Below are positions 56,184-63,229 of a stretch of 64,000 bases of DNA, piece after piece. The notes beneath the pieces were generated by a model that did not search any database, was not told where the DNA came from, and worked only from the letters and a program-made list of their open reading frames with translations. The stretch spans positions 496,001-560,000 of the forward strand of contig NZ_CP098455.1 of NCBI RefSeq assembly GCF_023702635.1, in the 5' to 3' direction. The position numbers were made by a program, and so were the translations under genes. The stretch is from Spongiibacter taiwanensis (GTDB lineage Bacteria > Pseudomonadota > Gammaproteobacteria > Pseudomonadales > Spongiibacteraceae). The stretch's first letter is position 1. Each line of letters begins with the position of its first letter.

Positions 56184-57569
56184 TTATTCCTGGACCCCGT
56201 GGCGATGGGCAGTGCAACGATCCCCCTCGCCGGCGCGGAATAATCGCGGCCGCAGCACCTTGTCTACCGGACGACCGCAATAGTGCCCCTCTTCCAGAGC
56301 ACGACAAATAGGCAGGCGGTAGTGGGCCAGCCACTCCTTATAATGCTCCACCGATACCTCACAGCGCTGCGCTGCAAAAGCGACTGGGTCAGCCAGATAC
56401 TCAGGCATATCATCCCGGGCGATCAGCAAATGCTCGATACCGGGGTGGTAGGCAACGAAGACAATTCCCTTCTTTGCCATTTCATCAACAACGTTGTCGC
56501 CGCTGCTCAGCATCAACTCATGATTCTGCTTTTTGACCTCGCTGAGCTGGGCGCGAATTTCGACGATCTCCGTGGCCCTGGCAAACAACTCTTCCTCACG
56601 CCGCTGGATTAGGCCTTCGTACTTCAGCTTCTGCTCCGCCAAAAGCTCGTCTCGCTCGCGCGCGTACTGATCACGCAAGGCACTAATCTGTGCACTGTGC
56701 TCACCACTTCCCTTCGACAGGGCCGACTCCATCTCCCGGGAAGTGTCTTCAATCTGCTTGCGCGCCCGGTGCAGCAACATTTCGGTGTTTTTATCCTGCT
56801 GGCGCAGCGCCTCCAATTCCGTCTGCAATGCCAGAATTTGCGTATCGCGCTGCTGGAGCTGCTCCTGCTGGCGCAATTCCAGGGACTCGCGCCGTCTGCG
56901 CAGCTCCTGCGCTTGTGTCGCCATGGCAAGTCGATACCGGGCGATCAAGGCCTTGCGCTTTTGGCGATAACGACGGTTAAACACCGGCCCTGCCGGCTTG
57001 GCTTGAGTTTGCAGCGGCGGCGCGGATGCTGGCTGCGGCGGGGACACCGGAGTGGGTGCAGGGCTTGCCTGATCTGGAGAAGACCCGGCATAACCATCAA
57101 AAAATTGGGCAGCGACGGGCTGATGTACCGGCGCACTGCGCTCACTCAAAATCCCCAAACGGTTGCGCTCAATGGCCGCGCTGAGTTGACGAAAGGTCTT
57201 GCCCTCCGTCATATCCGGGTCCCAGAGCTGGTTCTTATACCAGTCTTCCGGACAAGCGCTATAACACGCCACTTTGATTGGCCCGCCGCCTAAATCGGGG
57301 CCCAGGGAGGCATAGTCCATCAGATGACGTAACGGGATATTCCAGCTACCGGAAACCCGGCCACGGGCATCGAAACTAATCAAAAAGAAAACCGCAGCCG
57401 TGATTTTCAGTTGGGAGTTAACCTGCAAAAAAACCGCGTGGACCTCGTCGCCGGCAAAGTCATTAATGCCGACCACCTCATCCAACACGGCTTCAAACTC
57501 GGACAGATACATCTCCTTGACGATGCTACCCTCACGGAAAAACACCACGGCTTCGGTAATGGCACCCAA
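56184..57569 (-). CDS. Coiled-coil protein of unknown function with Cys/His C-terminus
   Basis: I do not recognise a named family. The 461-residue protein has a globular N-terminal domain (about 1-150, with GRVSGSWNIPLRHLMDYASL) and a Pro/Ala-rich linker near 165-200. A basic segment RRYRQKRKALIARYRLAM is followed by a long coiled coil of roughly 140 residues (AQELRRRRESLELRQQEQLQ onwards). The C-terminal domain is rich in Cys and His: CEVSVEHYKEWL, PICRALEEGHYCGRP and GDRCTAHRH could bind zinc. There is no signal peptide or membrane segment. The start TTG at 57569 has AAGGGG eight bases upstream; a GTG at 57548 and an ATG at 57512 are alternatives. Confidence 0.7.
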   Translation of the reverse strand: MGAITEAVVFFREGSIVKEMYLSEFEAVLDEVVGINDFAGDEVHAVFLQVNSQLKITAAVFFLISFDARGRVSGSWNIPLRHLMDYASLGPDLGGGPIKVACYSACPEDWYKNQLWDPDMTEGKTFRQLSAAIERNRLGILSERSAPVHQPVAAQFFDGYAGSSPDQASPAPTPVSPPQPASAPPLQTQAKPAGPVFNRRYRQKRKALIARYRLAMATQAQELRRRRESLELRQQEQLQQRDTQILALQTELEALRQQDKNTEMLLHRARKQIEDTSREMESALSKGSGEHSAQISALRDQYARERDELLAEQKLKYEGLIQRREEELFARATEIVEIRAQLSEVKKQNHELMLSSGDNVVDEMAKKGIVFVAYHPGIEHLLIARDDMPEYLADPVAFAAQRCEVSVEHYKEWLAHYRLPICRALEEGHYCGRPVDKVLRPRLFRAGEGDRCTAHRHGVQE

Positions 57570-57725
57570 GAAGTTGTCCCCTTGTTATCTCTGCAACATG
57601 CTGATTATAGGGGGGGCTTATCCGGATAAACAACGACACCAACCACGTTTTGCCAAATACAACAGCGCCCCAGATTCTCTAGAAGCGCTATGACACAAAA
57701 TATCAGCCTCCTCCCGTTCCGTACC

Positions 57726-57760
57726 ATGCCCCTCCCCACCTTTGAGGCAGCAAGGGGCAT
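57726..57760. repeat. Inverted repeat just downstream of the vWA lipoprotein gene
   Basis: ATGCCCCT (57726-57733) and AGGGGCAT (57753-57760) are perfect 8-bp arms with a 19-base loop, 21 bp past the lipoprotein stop on the minus strand. It lacks a T tract, so at best it is a weak or Rho-assisted end signal. The rest of the 212-bp gap contains a 12-bp palindrome TTATCCGGATAA at 57618-57629. Confidence 0.4.
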
Positions 57761-57781
57761 TGCGAGAGAAAGGACTACGCG

Positions 57782-59470
57782 TTAGGGCGCTGGGGGGAGT
57801 GATTGGTAGGTAACGGAGATTTCATCACCCGCCTGGGGCAACGCATCACCATAAAATACAAGCGCTGCTCCCTGATTACTGTAAAGCACGTCAAAGCCAT
57901 TGCTGTGACCCACATCCCGCGGTACAGCAACACCATCGACAGTCACCTCAACCGTGGAAGCCAAAGGCACGAAATCTAACTGAAAACTACTGGCGAGGCC
58001 CGTAGCCGCCTGAATAACCTGCTCGAACATCACGTTCCAGCTATCTGCACTGGCGCAAATTGAAGAGGCGCTGCCCCCCGTACTCAAAGCGATATCCCGG
58101 TAGTGTGCGCCGCCGCTGGCCGACCCGCCATCACCCACGCAATCGTAACCTTCGCCCGACGGCATCGGAGATTCAAAGGTGTCTCGGGTCTGCTCCGACG
58201 GGCCGACAATGGCGAAGAACGTCGTACCACTCGCGGTAAAAACTTGTTTGTACGTGTTGAAATTTCGAGCCACATAAATGGAATCGGCACCGTGGGGTTT
58301 AACCTCATAAACCGATTCATTTTCCGGCTCGTCAGAAACAAAGACCGCGATATTTGGCGCCGTTTCTCGATCAAAATCGCCGAGGGCCACCTGATCAGCG
58401 CAGAAAAATCCGGTTTCGGAGCCGCTACCATTTGCGCCGGGGCGCGCAATTCCGGAAGGGGCCTCTCCCTCCGCTTCATGACTCCACATTGCCTTCCCAT
58501 TGACGGTGGCAGGAGAAATGAAACGATCGCCAGAACCGTCAGGCAATTCAGTCAGTGCGGTGCAAAATCCCGAATCCGTCGTGGTGGCGCCCAAATGGAA
58601 GTCCACACCCGCCGTGATCAAGCTATCGAAAAACTGGTCTACTCCGCTGCCCAGATTTTGTTGCTCTTCAGACATTGAGCCCGAGTTATCGATAACCCAA
58701 AGAATATCCGCCGCATTGCTGGCCTCCTCGTTCTGACTGAAGCTCTGGGAATTGTCGACCAAATTTGCAGCGGTGCCCGCGGTCATCACCGCAGAACCGT
58801 TATTGATGTCGCCATAGGTTCGAGTGACCTGCTCGGCGAAGCTGCTGGCAAATACCGCTAGCCAAGTAAAAAGCTGATCGTCGAGCTGCCAAAATGCCAT
58901 GCTAACCCGAAACTCACGACCTGCCGCTCCGCCTGAAGGCAACACGGCAACATTTGCATCGGAGCCAAACTGATCGAGCAGTAGGTTACGGATTGCCGAA
59001 CTCGTGTAGGCGCTTCCGGCAAACTCCACATCAAGCACAATCAAGCTGACAGCGGCTTGAATGCCAGAAATATTGCGATTGACCAGTTCGTTTACCGAGG
59101 CACCTTGCTCCTCCAGCGCCGAGCGAACTAGTTGAAGCTTTTCATCGACCGCATCAGACGTCGGAGTGGCATCGCCCTCGGCCTGAGCCACAGCAGGCTC
59201 CTGCACATTGACAAATTGCATCCCGAATGCCGAATAATCGATATCTTCATCATCGAGTAAAAGAGAGGGTTGAGACTCGCCAGCCTCCGTGGTTTTGTTT
59301 GGGTCGATGTCGCCAAAAAGCGCGAGATTGGCATGCTCACTTTCAACAGCGGGTGTCGCCGTTTCTGGCCCAGAGCTACCGCCACTGCCTTTACTATCGT
59401 CGTTACAGGCAGAGAGAGCGAAAAGGAAAAGAAAAGATAATAAAAAAACCTTCAGGTTTTTCTGACGCAT
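57782..59470 (-). CDS. vWA-type surface lipoprotein
   Basis: This 562-residue precursor has a lipoprotein signal peptide with lipobox LSAC (Cys22), then a low-complexity Ser/Gly linker. An N-terminal domain of about 200 residues follows, then a von Willebrand A-like domain. The latter shows the MIDAS start WVIDNSGSMSEEQQ (DxSxS at 261-265). A segment NIAVFVSDEPENES probably supplies the second metal-site loop. Near the C-terminus is FVPLASTVEVTVDGVAVPRD, a beta-rich tail. It has several cysteines that could pair in the periplasm. It is probably an outer-membrane or surface adhesion-type protein. I chose ATG 59470, which has a perfect AGGAGG. A possible own promoter TTGCTT-N17-TTTTAT lies 75-105 bp upstream. 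Confidence 0.82.
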   Translation of the reverse strand: MRQKNLKVFLLSFLFLFALSACNDDSKGSGGSSGPETATPAVESEHANLALFGDIDPNKTTEAGESQPSLLLDDEDIDYSAFGMQFVNVQEPAVAQAEGDATPTSDAVDEKLQLVRSALEEQGASVNELVNRNISGIQAAVSLIVLDVEFAGSAYTSSAIRNLLLDQFGSDANVAVLPSGGAAGREFRVSMAFWQLDDQLFTWLAVFASSFAEQVTRTYGDINNGSAVMTAGTAANLVDNSQSFSQNEEASNAADILWVIDNSGSMSEEQQNLGSGVDQFFDSLITAGVDFHLGATTTDSGFCTALTELPDGSGDRFISPATVNGKAMWSHEAEGEAPSGIARPGANGSGSETGFFCADQVALGDFDRETAPNIAVFVSDEPENESVYEVKPHGADSIYVARNFNTYKQVFTASGTTFFAIVGPSEQTRDTFESPMPSGEGYDCVGDGGSASGGAHYRDIALSTGGSASSICASADSWNVMFEQVIQAATGLASSFQLDFVPLASTVEVTVDGVAVPRDVGHSNGFDVLYSNQGAALVFYGDALPQAGDEISVTYQSLPPAP

Positions 59471-59598
59471 GTGCACCTCCTGTTGTGCTTTGTATTCGAC
59501 CAGCCTCCCTTGGCCAGACCGGCAAGATAAAATCACAGCCTATGAGCAAAAGCAATTTTCCATGCCGCCGTCGCCAGATGCGGTGTAACTTCGGCAAT

Positions 59599-59631
59599 AA
59601 AAAAACCCCAGCCGACAGCGTCGACTGGGGT
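59599..59631 (-). terminator. Strong intrinsic terminator between pycB and the lipoprotein gene
   Basis: On the minus strand ACCCCAG-T-CGAC-GCT-GTCG-G-CTGGGGT forms an 11-pair stem with one mismatch and a three-base loop, followed by seven T residues. It can terminate both the pycAB transcript and the short transcript that would start at the Fur-box promoter. Confidence 0.9.
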
Positions 59632-59704
59632 CAATACGGAGAGACAAGCCACCGGCAATGGCGTGTGAAACGAGGGGGAGACATTAACCACCACCGGCGA
59701 CTTG
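59599..59704 (-). ncRNA. Candidate Fur-repressed small RNA, about 100 nt
   Basis: The sequence between a sigma-70-like promoter under a Fur box and a strong intrinsic terminator would give a transcript of about 100 nt. The expected start is near 59705-59703, 7-8 bases past the -10. The transcript carries an unpaired C-rich stretch GTCTCCCCCTCG (59682-59671, minus), a typical anti-ribosome-site seed. It also carries CACGCCATTGC (59665-59655), which from memory resembles the CACGACATTGC of the RyhB core. A small hairpin GCCAT-TGCCG-GTGGC precedes the terminator. A 17-codon reading frame (ATG preceded by GGTGGTGG) is a less likely alternative. It has not been shown to be transcribed; this is inference from signals. 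Confidence 0.55.
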
Positions 59705-59706
59705 TT

Positions 59707-59731
59707 GTTAATGATATTTATTATCATTAAC
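59707..59731. promoter_or_regulatory. Fur box
   Basis: GTTAATGATA-TTTAT-TATCATTAAC is a perfect inverted repeat with 10-bp arms. The inner 15 bases (59712-59726) read TGATATTTATTATCA against the Fur 7-1-7 consensus TGATAAT-N-ATTATCA, with one mismatch. It covers the -10 and spacer of a minus-strand promoter, the expected position for iron-dependent repression. Confidence 0.82.
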
Positions 59732-59739
59732 GTTTGCAA
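59711..59739 (-). promoter_or_regulatory. Sigma-70-type promoter overlapping the Fur box
   Basis: Minus strand: TTGCAA (59739-59734), 17-base spacer, TATCAT (59716-59711). Five of six bases match the -10 consensus, and spacing is optimal. It points toward the terminator at 59599-59631 and, past it, the lipoprotein gene. Confidence 0.7.
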
Positions 59740-59787
59740 GCCTCGACGGTGATTTTTTTCTATTTAATTCAGGCAACCGCCCCGCGG

Positions 59788-61599
59788 TTATTCCGGCGCG
59801 ATCTCCAACAGTACTTCGCCCGGGGTCACGCGATCGCCTTTGGCAACATAAATACTCACCACTTTGCCCGCCACGGGCGCCTGGACCTCGGCCTCCATCT
59901 TCATGGCTTCGGTCACCAGCACCGCCTGGCCAGCCTTCACGGTGTCGCCCTCGGCTACCAGCACTTCAACGATATTGCCCGGCATATTGGTGCTGACGTG
60001 GCCGGGCTTACTGGCCTGCTTGCGGCCACTGCTACCCTCGGCCTGATACTCGTTCAGGGCCTCAAACACCACCTCTTCTGGCATGCCATCCAGGGTCATG
60101 TACACGTGGCGTTTGCCGGCGCCTTTGATCCCCACTCCGGTGATCGCCACCTGATAACTTTCGCCGTGAACATCAATCACAAACTCCGTCGGCACGCCGC
60201 CTTCGCCAACGGGCCGACTGGCACCCGCCTGGGGTTCAAGCACTTCGGGTTTGAGGCTGCCGTCCCGACGCTGCTCCAAAAAGCTCCGCCCCAGGTCCGG
60301 GAACATGGCGTAGGTCAGCACGTCTTCTTCACCCTCTGCCAGGTCACCAATTTCCTTGCGCAGTTTGTCTAGTTCAGGGGGAAGCAAATCGGCGGGACGC
60401 ACGTCGATCACCTCACCACTGCCGATCGCCTGAGCGCGCAATTCCTTGTTTACCTCTGCCGGCGCAGCGCCATAATGGCCCTGCAAATATCGCTTCACCT
60501 CATTGGTGATGGTGGTGTATCGCTTGTCAGCAAGAATATTCATCACCGCCTGGGTGCCGACAATCTGTGAGGTTGGTGTTACCAGAGGGGGATAACCCAG
60601 ATCCTTTCGCACTGCGGGAATTTCGGCAAAGACCTCATCGATTCGATTCAGCGCGCCCTGCTCTTTCAGCTGATTCGCCAGATTCGACATCATGCCCCCG
60701 GGCACCTGATTGATCTGAACGCTGACATCTTCCCGGGTGAACTCACTCTCAAACTGATGGTATTTCTTGCGCACCGCCCAGAGCTTTTTGCTCACGCTCT
60801 GCAGTTTCTCAAGGTCCAGCCCGCTATCTCTGGCGGTTCCTTTCAAGCCGGCCACCATGGTTTCGGTAGCCGGGTGGCTGGTGCCATTGGCGAAGGCTGC
60901 CATTGCGGTATCGATGATATCCACGCCCTCGTCAATTGCGCGCAGCTGGCACAGGCCGGCCAGCCCCGAGGTCATATGGCTGTGCAAGGCGATGGGCACA
61001 TCGAATTTATCTTTCAGTGCCGCCACCAAATCGGCGGTGGCATCCGGGGTCAGCAGGCCCGCCATATCCTTGATGGCTATCGAGTCGACCCCCATGGCGA
61101 CCATCGCTTTGGCCTGCTTCACAAAGGTTTTGGTGTTGTGGACCGGGCTGGTGGTGTAACACAGGGTGCCCTGGGCATGCTTACCGGTTTCCTTCACAGC
61201 GGCAATCGCCGTTTCCAGATTGCGCACATCATTCATGGCATCGAAGATACGAAAAATATCCATGCCATTGTCGGCGGACTTCTGCACAAAGGCTTTCACC
61301 AGGTCATCGGCGTAGTGCCGATAGCCCAGCAGGTTTTGGCCACGCAGCAGCATCTGCAACTGGGTATTGGGCAAGGCAGCGCGCAGTTTGCGCAGACGCT
61401 CCCAGGGGTCTTCCTTCAAAAAGCGCACGCAGGAATCAAAGGTGGCACCGCCCCACACTTCCATGGACCAGAACCCCACCTCGTCCATCTCCGGACACAC
61501 CGGCAGCATGTCGTCGGTACGCAGGCGGGTGGCGATCAAGGATTGATGCCCGTCGCGCAGGGCAACATCGGTAATTTTGACTGCTTTGGCTTTGCTCAT
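59788..61599 (-). CDS. pycB: Pyruvate carboxylase subunit B (OadA-like, biotin-carrying)
   Basis: This 603-residue protein carries the carboxyltransferase domain and the biotin carrier of a two-subunit pyruvate carboxylase that makes oxaloacetate from pyruvate. The N-terminal TIM-barrel shows ITDVALRDGHQSLIATRLRT, FRIFDAMNDVRN and the metal-site HSHMTSG. The conserved carboxyltransferase segment follows (QVPGGMMSNL). The C-terminal biotinyl domain has the EAMKMEAEV lysine. It resembles oxaloacetate decarboxylase alpha, but the paired biotin carboxylase pycA and the lack of membrane beta and gamma subunits indicate pyruvate carboxylase, as in Pseudomonas. It lies 37 bp after pycA. Confidence 0.92.
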   Translation of the reverse strand: MSKAKAVKITDVALRDGHQSLIATRLRTDDMLPVCPEMDEVGFWSMEVWGGATFDSCVRFLKEDPWERLRKLRAALPNTQLQMLLRGQNLLGYRHYADDLVKAFVQKSADNGMDIFRIFDAMNDVRNLETAIAAVKETGKHAQGTLCYTTSPVHNTKTFVKQAKAMVAMGVDSIAIKDMAGLLTPDATADLVAALKDKFDVPIALHSHMTSGLAGLCQLRAIDEGVDIIDTAMAAFANGTSHPATETMVAGLKGTARDSGLDLEKLQSVSKKLWAVRKKYHQFESEFTREDVSVQINQVPGGMMSNLANQLKEQGALNRIDEVFAEIPAVRKDLGYPPLVTPTSQIVGTQAVMNILADKRYTTITNEVKRYLQGHYGAAPAEVNKELRAQAIGSGEVIDVRPADLLPPELDKLRKEIGDLAEGEEDVLTYAMFPDLGRSFLEQRRDGSLKPEVLEPQAGASRPVGEGGVPTEFVIDVHGESYQVAITGVGIKGAGKRHVYMTLDGMPEEVVFEALNEYQAEGSSGRKQASKPGHVSTNMPGNIVEVLVAEGDTVKAGQAVLVTEAMKMEAEVQAPVAGKVVSIYVAKGDRVTPGEVLLEIAPE

Positions 61600-61636
61600 G
61601 GTGAGACTCTCTGCGGCAATGTTTGATTGTCAGGCA

Positions 61637-63052
61637 TTACAGCCCGGCGTAAGCGGCAATCGCGGCGGCCACCGCCAGGGCGACCTCCTCGGGGCGACTC
61701 TTATCCGAGTACTGGGTTAGCTCGGGGTGGCTTTCCACAAAACTGGTGTCGAATTTGGCAGCGCGAAAATCCGGGTGTTTCAGGATTTGCTGATAGTAGG
61801 CCGCCGTGGTTTTCACCCCTTGTACCCGCATGTCGTTCAGAGCACGCTCGCCCCGATTCAGGGTCTCCTCCCAGGTCAGCCCCCATACGATGAGCTTTAA
61901 GCACATCGAATCAAAATAAGGCGGAATGCTGTAGCCGGTGTAAATAGCGGTATCGGTGCGCACACCCGGCCCACCCGGCGCGTAATAGCGGCTGATCTTG
62001 CCGAAACTCGGCAAAAAATCGTTCTTGGGGTCCTCGGCATTCACCCGAAACTGCAGGGCATAACCGCGGTAAGAGATGTCCTCCTGGCGGTAGGACAAGG
62101 GCAGGCCCGAGGCAATGCGAATCTGTTCCCGCACAATATCCACCCCGGTAATCTGCTCGGTGATGGTGTGCTCGACCTGCACCCGCGTGTTCATTTCCAT
62201 GAAATAGATCTGGTTGTCAGCGAGAAGAAATTCGACCGTGCCTGCATTTTCATAACCGACTGCCTCCGCCGCGCGCACCGCAAGATCGCCGATATAGGCC
62301 CGCTGTTCAGGCGTAAGCTGGGGCGATGGCGCAATTTCGATCAGCTTCTGATTGCGCCGCTGGATAGAGCAATCCCGCTCGAACAGGTGAATCACATTGC
62401 CCTGGCTATCGGCGAGGATCTGGGCCTCGATGTGCCGGGGATTAACAATGCACTTCTCCAGAAAAACATCCGCCCTGCCAAAAGCCTTGGTGGCTTCAGA
62501 GACGACGCGACCAAACTGACGACGCAAATCGGCCTCGCTGTCACAGCGACGAATACCGCGCCCGCCACCGCCCGAGGTTGCCTTGAGCATCACCGGGTAG
62601 CCAATATCGGCGGCGACCTTGGCGGCCTCGTCTTCATTGGCCAGGTTGTCTTCCGTGCCGGGTGTAACCGGCACACCGGCCGCTTTCATCGCCCGGCGGG
62701 CCTCGGTCTTGTCACCCATGCGCCGGATCACTTCACTGCTGGGGCCAATAAACACAATGCCCCGCTGGGCGCAGATTTCCGCCAGCTCGGCATTCTCAGA
62801 CAGAAAACCGTAGCCGGGATGCAGACCATCGCAGCCGGTCTCCACCGCCAGAGCCACCAGCTTGCGAGGATTGAGATAGCCCTCAAGGGGGTCACTGCCC
62901 ACGTTATAGGCTTCATCCGCGCGCTTAACATGGAGCGAAAACCGGTCCGGTTCGGTGTAGATGGCCGCCGAGCGAATGCCCATTTCGGCGCATGCTCGAA
63001 CAATTCGCACCGCAATCTCACCGCGGTTGGCAATGAGGATTTTCTTTAACAT
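61637..63052 (-). CDS. pycA: Pyruvate carboxylase subunit A (biotin carboxylase)
   Basis: This 471-residue biotin carboxylase uses ATP and bicarbonate to charge biotin on PycB. It begins MLKKILIANRGEIAVRIVRA. It shows PGYGFLSENAELAEIC, the ATP-grasp glycine loop KATSGGGGRGIRR, ERDCSIQRRNQKLIE, FMEMNTRVQVEHTITEQITG and the FRVNAEDP segment. It is close to AccC; the adjacent pycB and the divergent LysR gene support the PycA assignment. A second, fatty-acid AccC should exist elsewhere in the genome. Confidence 0.92.
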   Translation of the reverse strand: MLKKILIANRGEIAVRIVRACAEMGIRSAAIYTEPDRFSLHVKRADEAYNVGSDPLEGYLNPRKLVALAVETGCDGLHPGYGFLSENAELAEICAQRGIVFIGPSSEVIRRMGDKTEARRAMKAAGVPVTPGTEDNLANEDEAAKVAADIGYPVMLKATSGGGGRGIRRCDSEADLRRQFGRVVSEATKAFGRADVFLEKCIVNPRHIEAQILADSQGNVIHLFERDCSIQRRNQKLIEIAPSPQLTPEQRAYIGDLAVRAAEAVGYENAGTVEFLLADNQIYFMEMNTRVQVEHTITEQITGVDIVREQIRIASGLPLSYRQEDISYRGYALQFRVNAEDPKNDFLPSFGKISRYYAPGGPGVRTDTAIYTGYSIPPYFDSMCLKLIVWGLTWEETLNRGERALNDMRVQGVKTTAAYYQQILKHPDFRAAKFDTSFVESHPELTQYSDKSRPEEVALAVAAAIAAYAGL

Positions 63053-63181
63053 TCCCGCGCTCCCTGTTCACGCCGCCAATACCGACCCCACCATTGGGCG
63101 GAGTCGCCCACAGGCGCTGAATTTGCTAATACCCTAGCCAAAAGCCATCACAATAAAAAATTAATAATAATTTACAGCACC

Positions 63182-63197
63182 ATAAGGAATTACTTAT
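63182..63197. promoter_or_regulatory. Candidate LysR-regulator operator between pycA and the divergent regulator
   Basis: ATAAG-GAATTA-CTTAT is an inverted repeat with perfect 5-bp arms in the 177-bp divergent region, 33 bp before the LysR start. LysR-type regulators usually bind AT-rich interrupted dyads of this kind. The spacing is not an exact T-N11-A, so the match is approximate. Confidence 0.4.
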
Positions 63198-63229
63198 ATT
63201 TCAAAAACGCATCCGTCAGGCCAGTTTCC

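Noticed and set aside
57618-57629. Palindrome TTATCCGGATAA as an operator
   Set aside because: A single 12-bp palindrome without repeat, promoter or known regulator; not enough to call.
59628-59678. A 17-codon peptide gene inside the candidate small RNA
   Set aside because: The upstream GGTGGTGG is a poor ribosome site and the peptide has no features. The Fur-box promoter and terminator fit a non-coding RNA better, though it remains an alternative.
59788-61599. Oxaloacetate decarboxylase sodium pump alpha subunit
   Set aside because: No beta or gamma membrane subunit is adjacent, and a biotin carboxylase with a divergent LysR regulator points to two-subunit pyruvate carboxylase.
62168-63049. 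Open frame of 293 codons on the plus strand opposite pycA
   Set aside because: Contained within pycA, no family features; explained by GC-rich third positions on the real strand.
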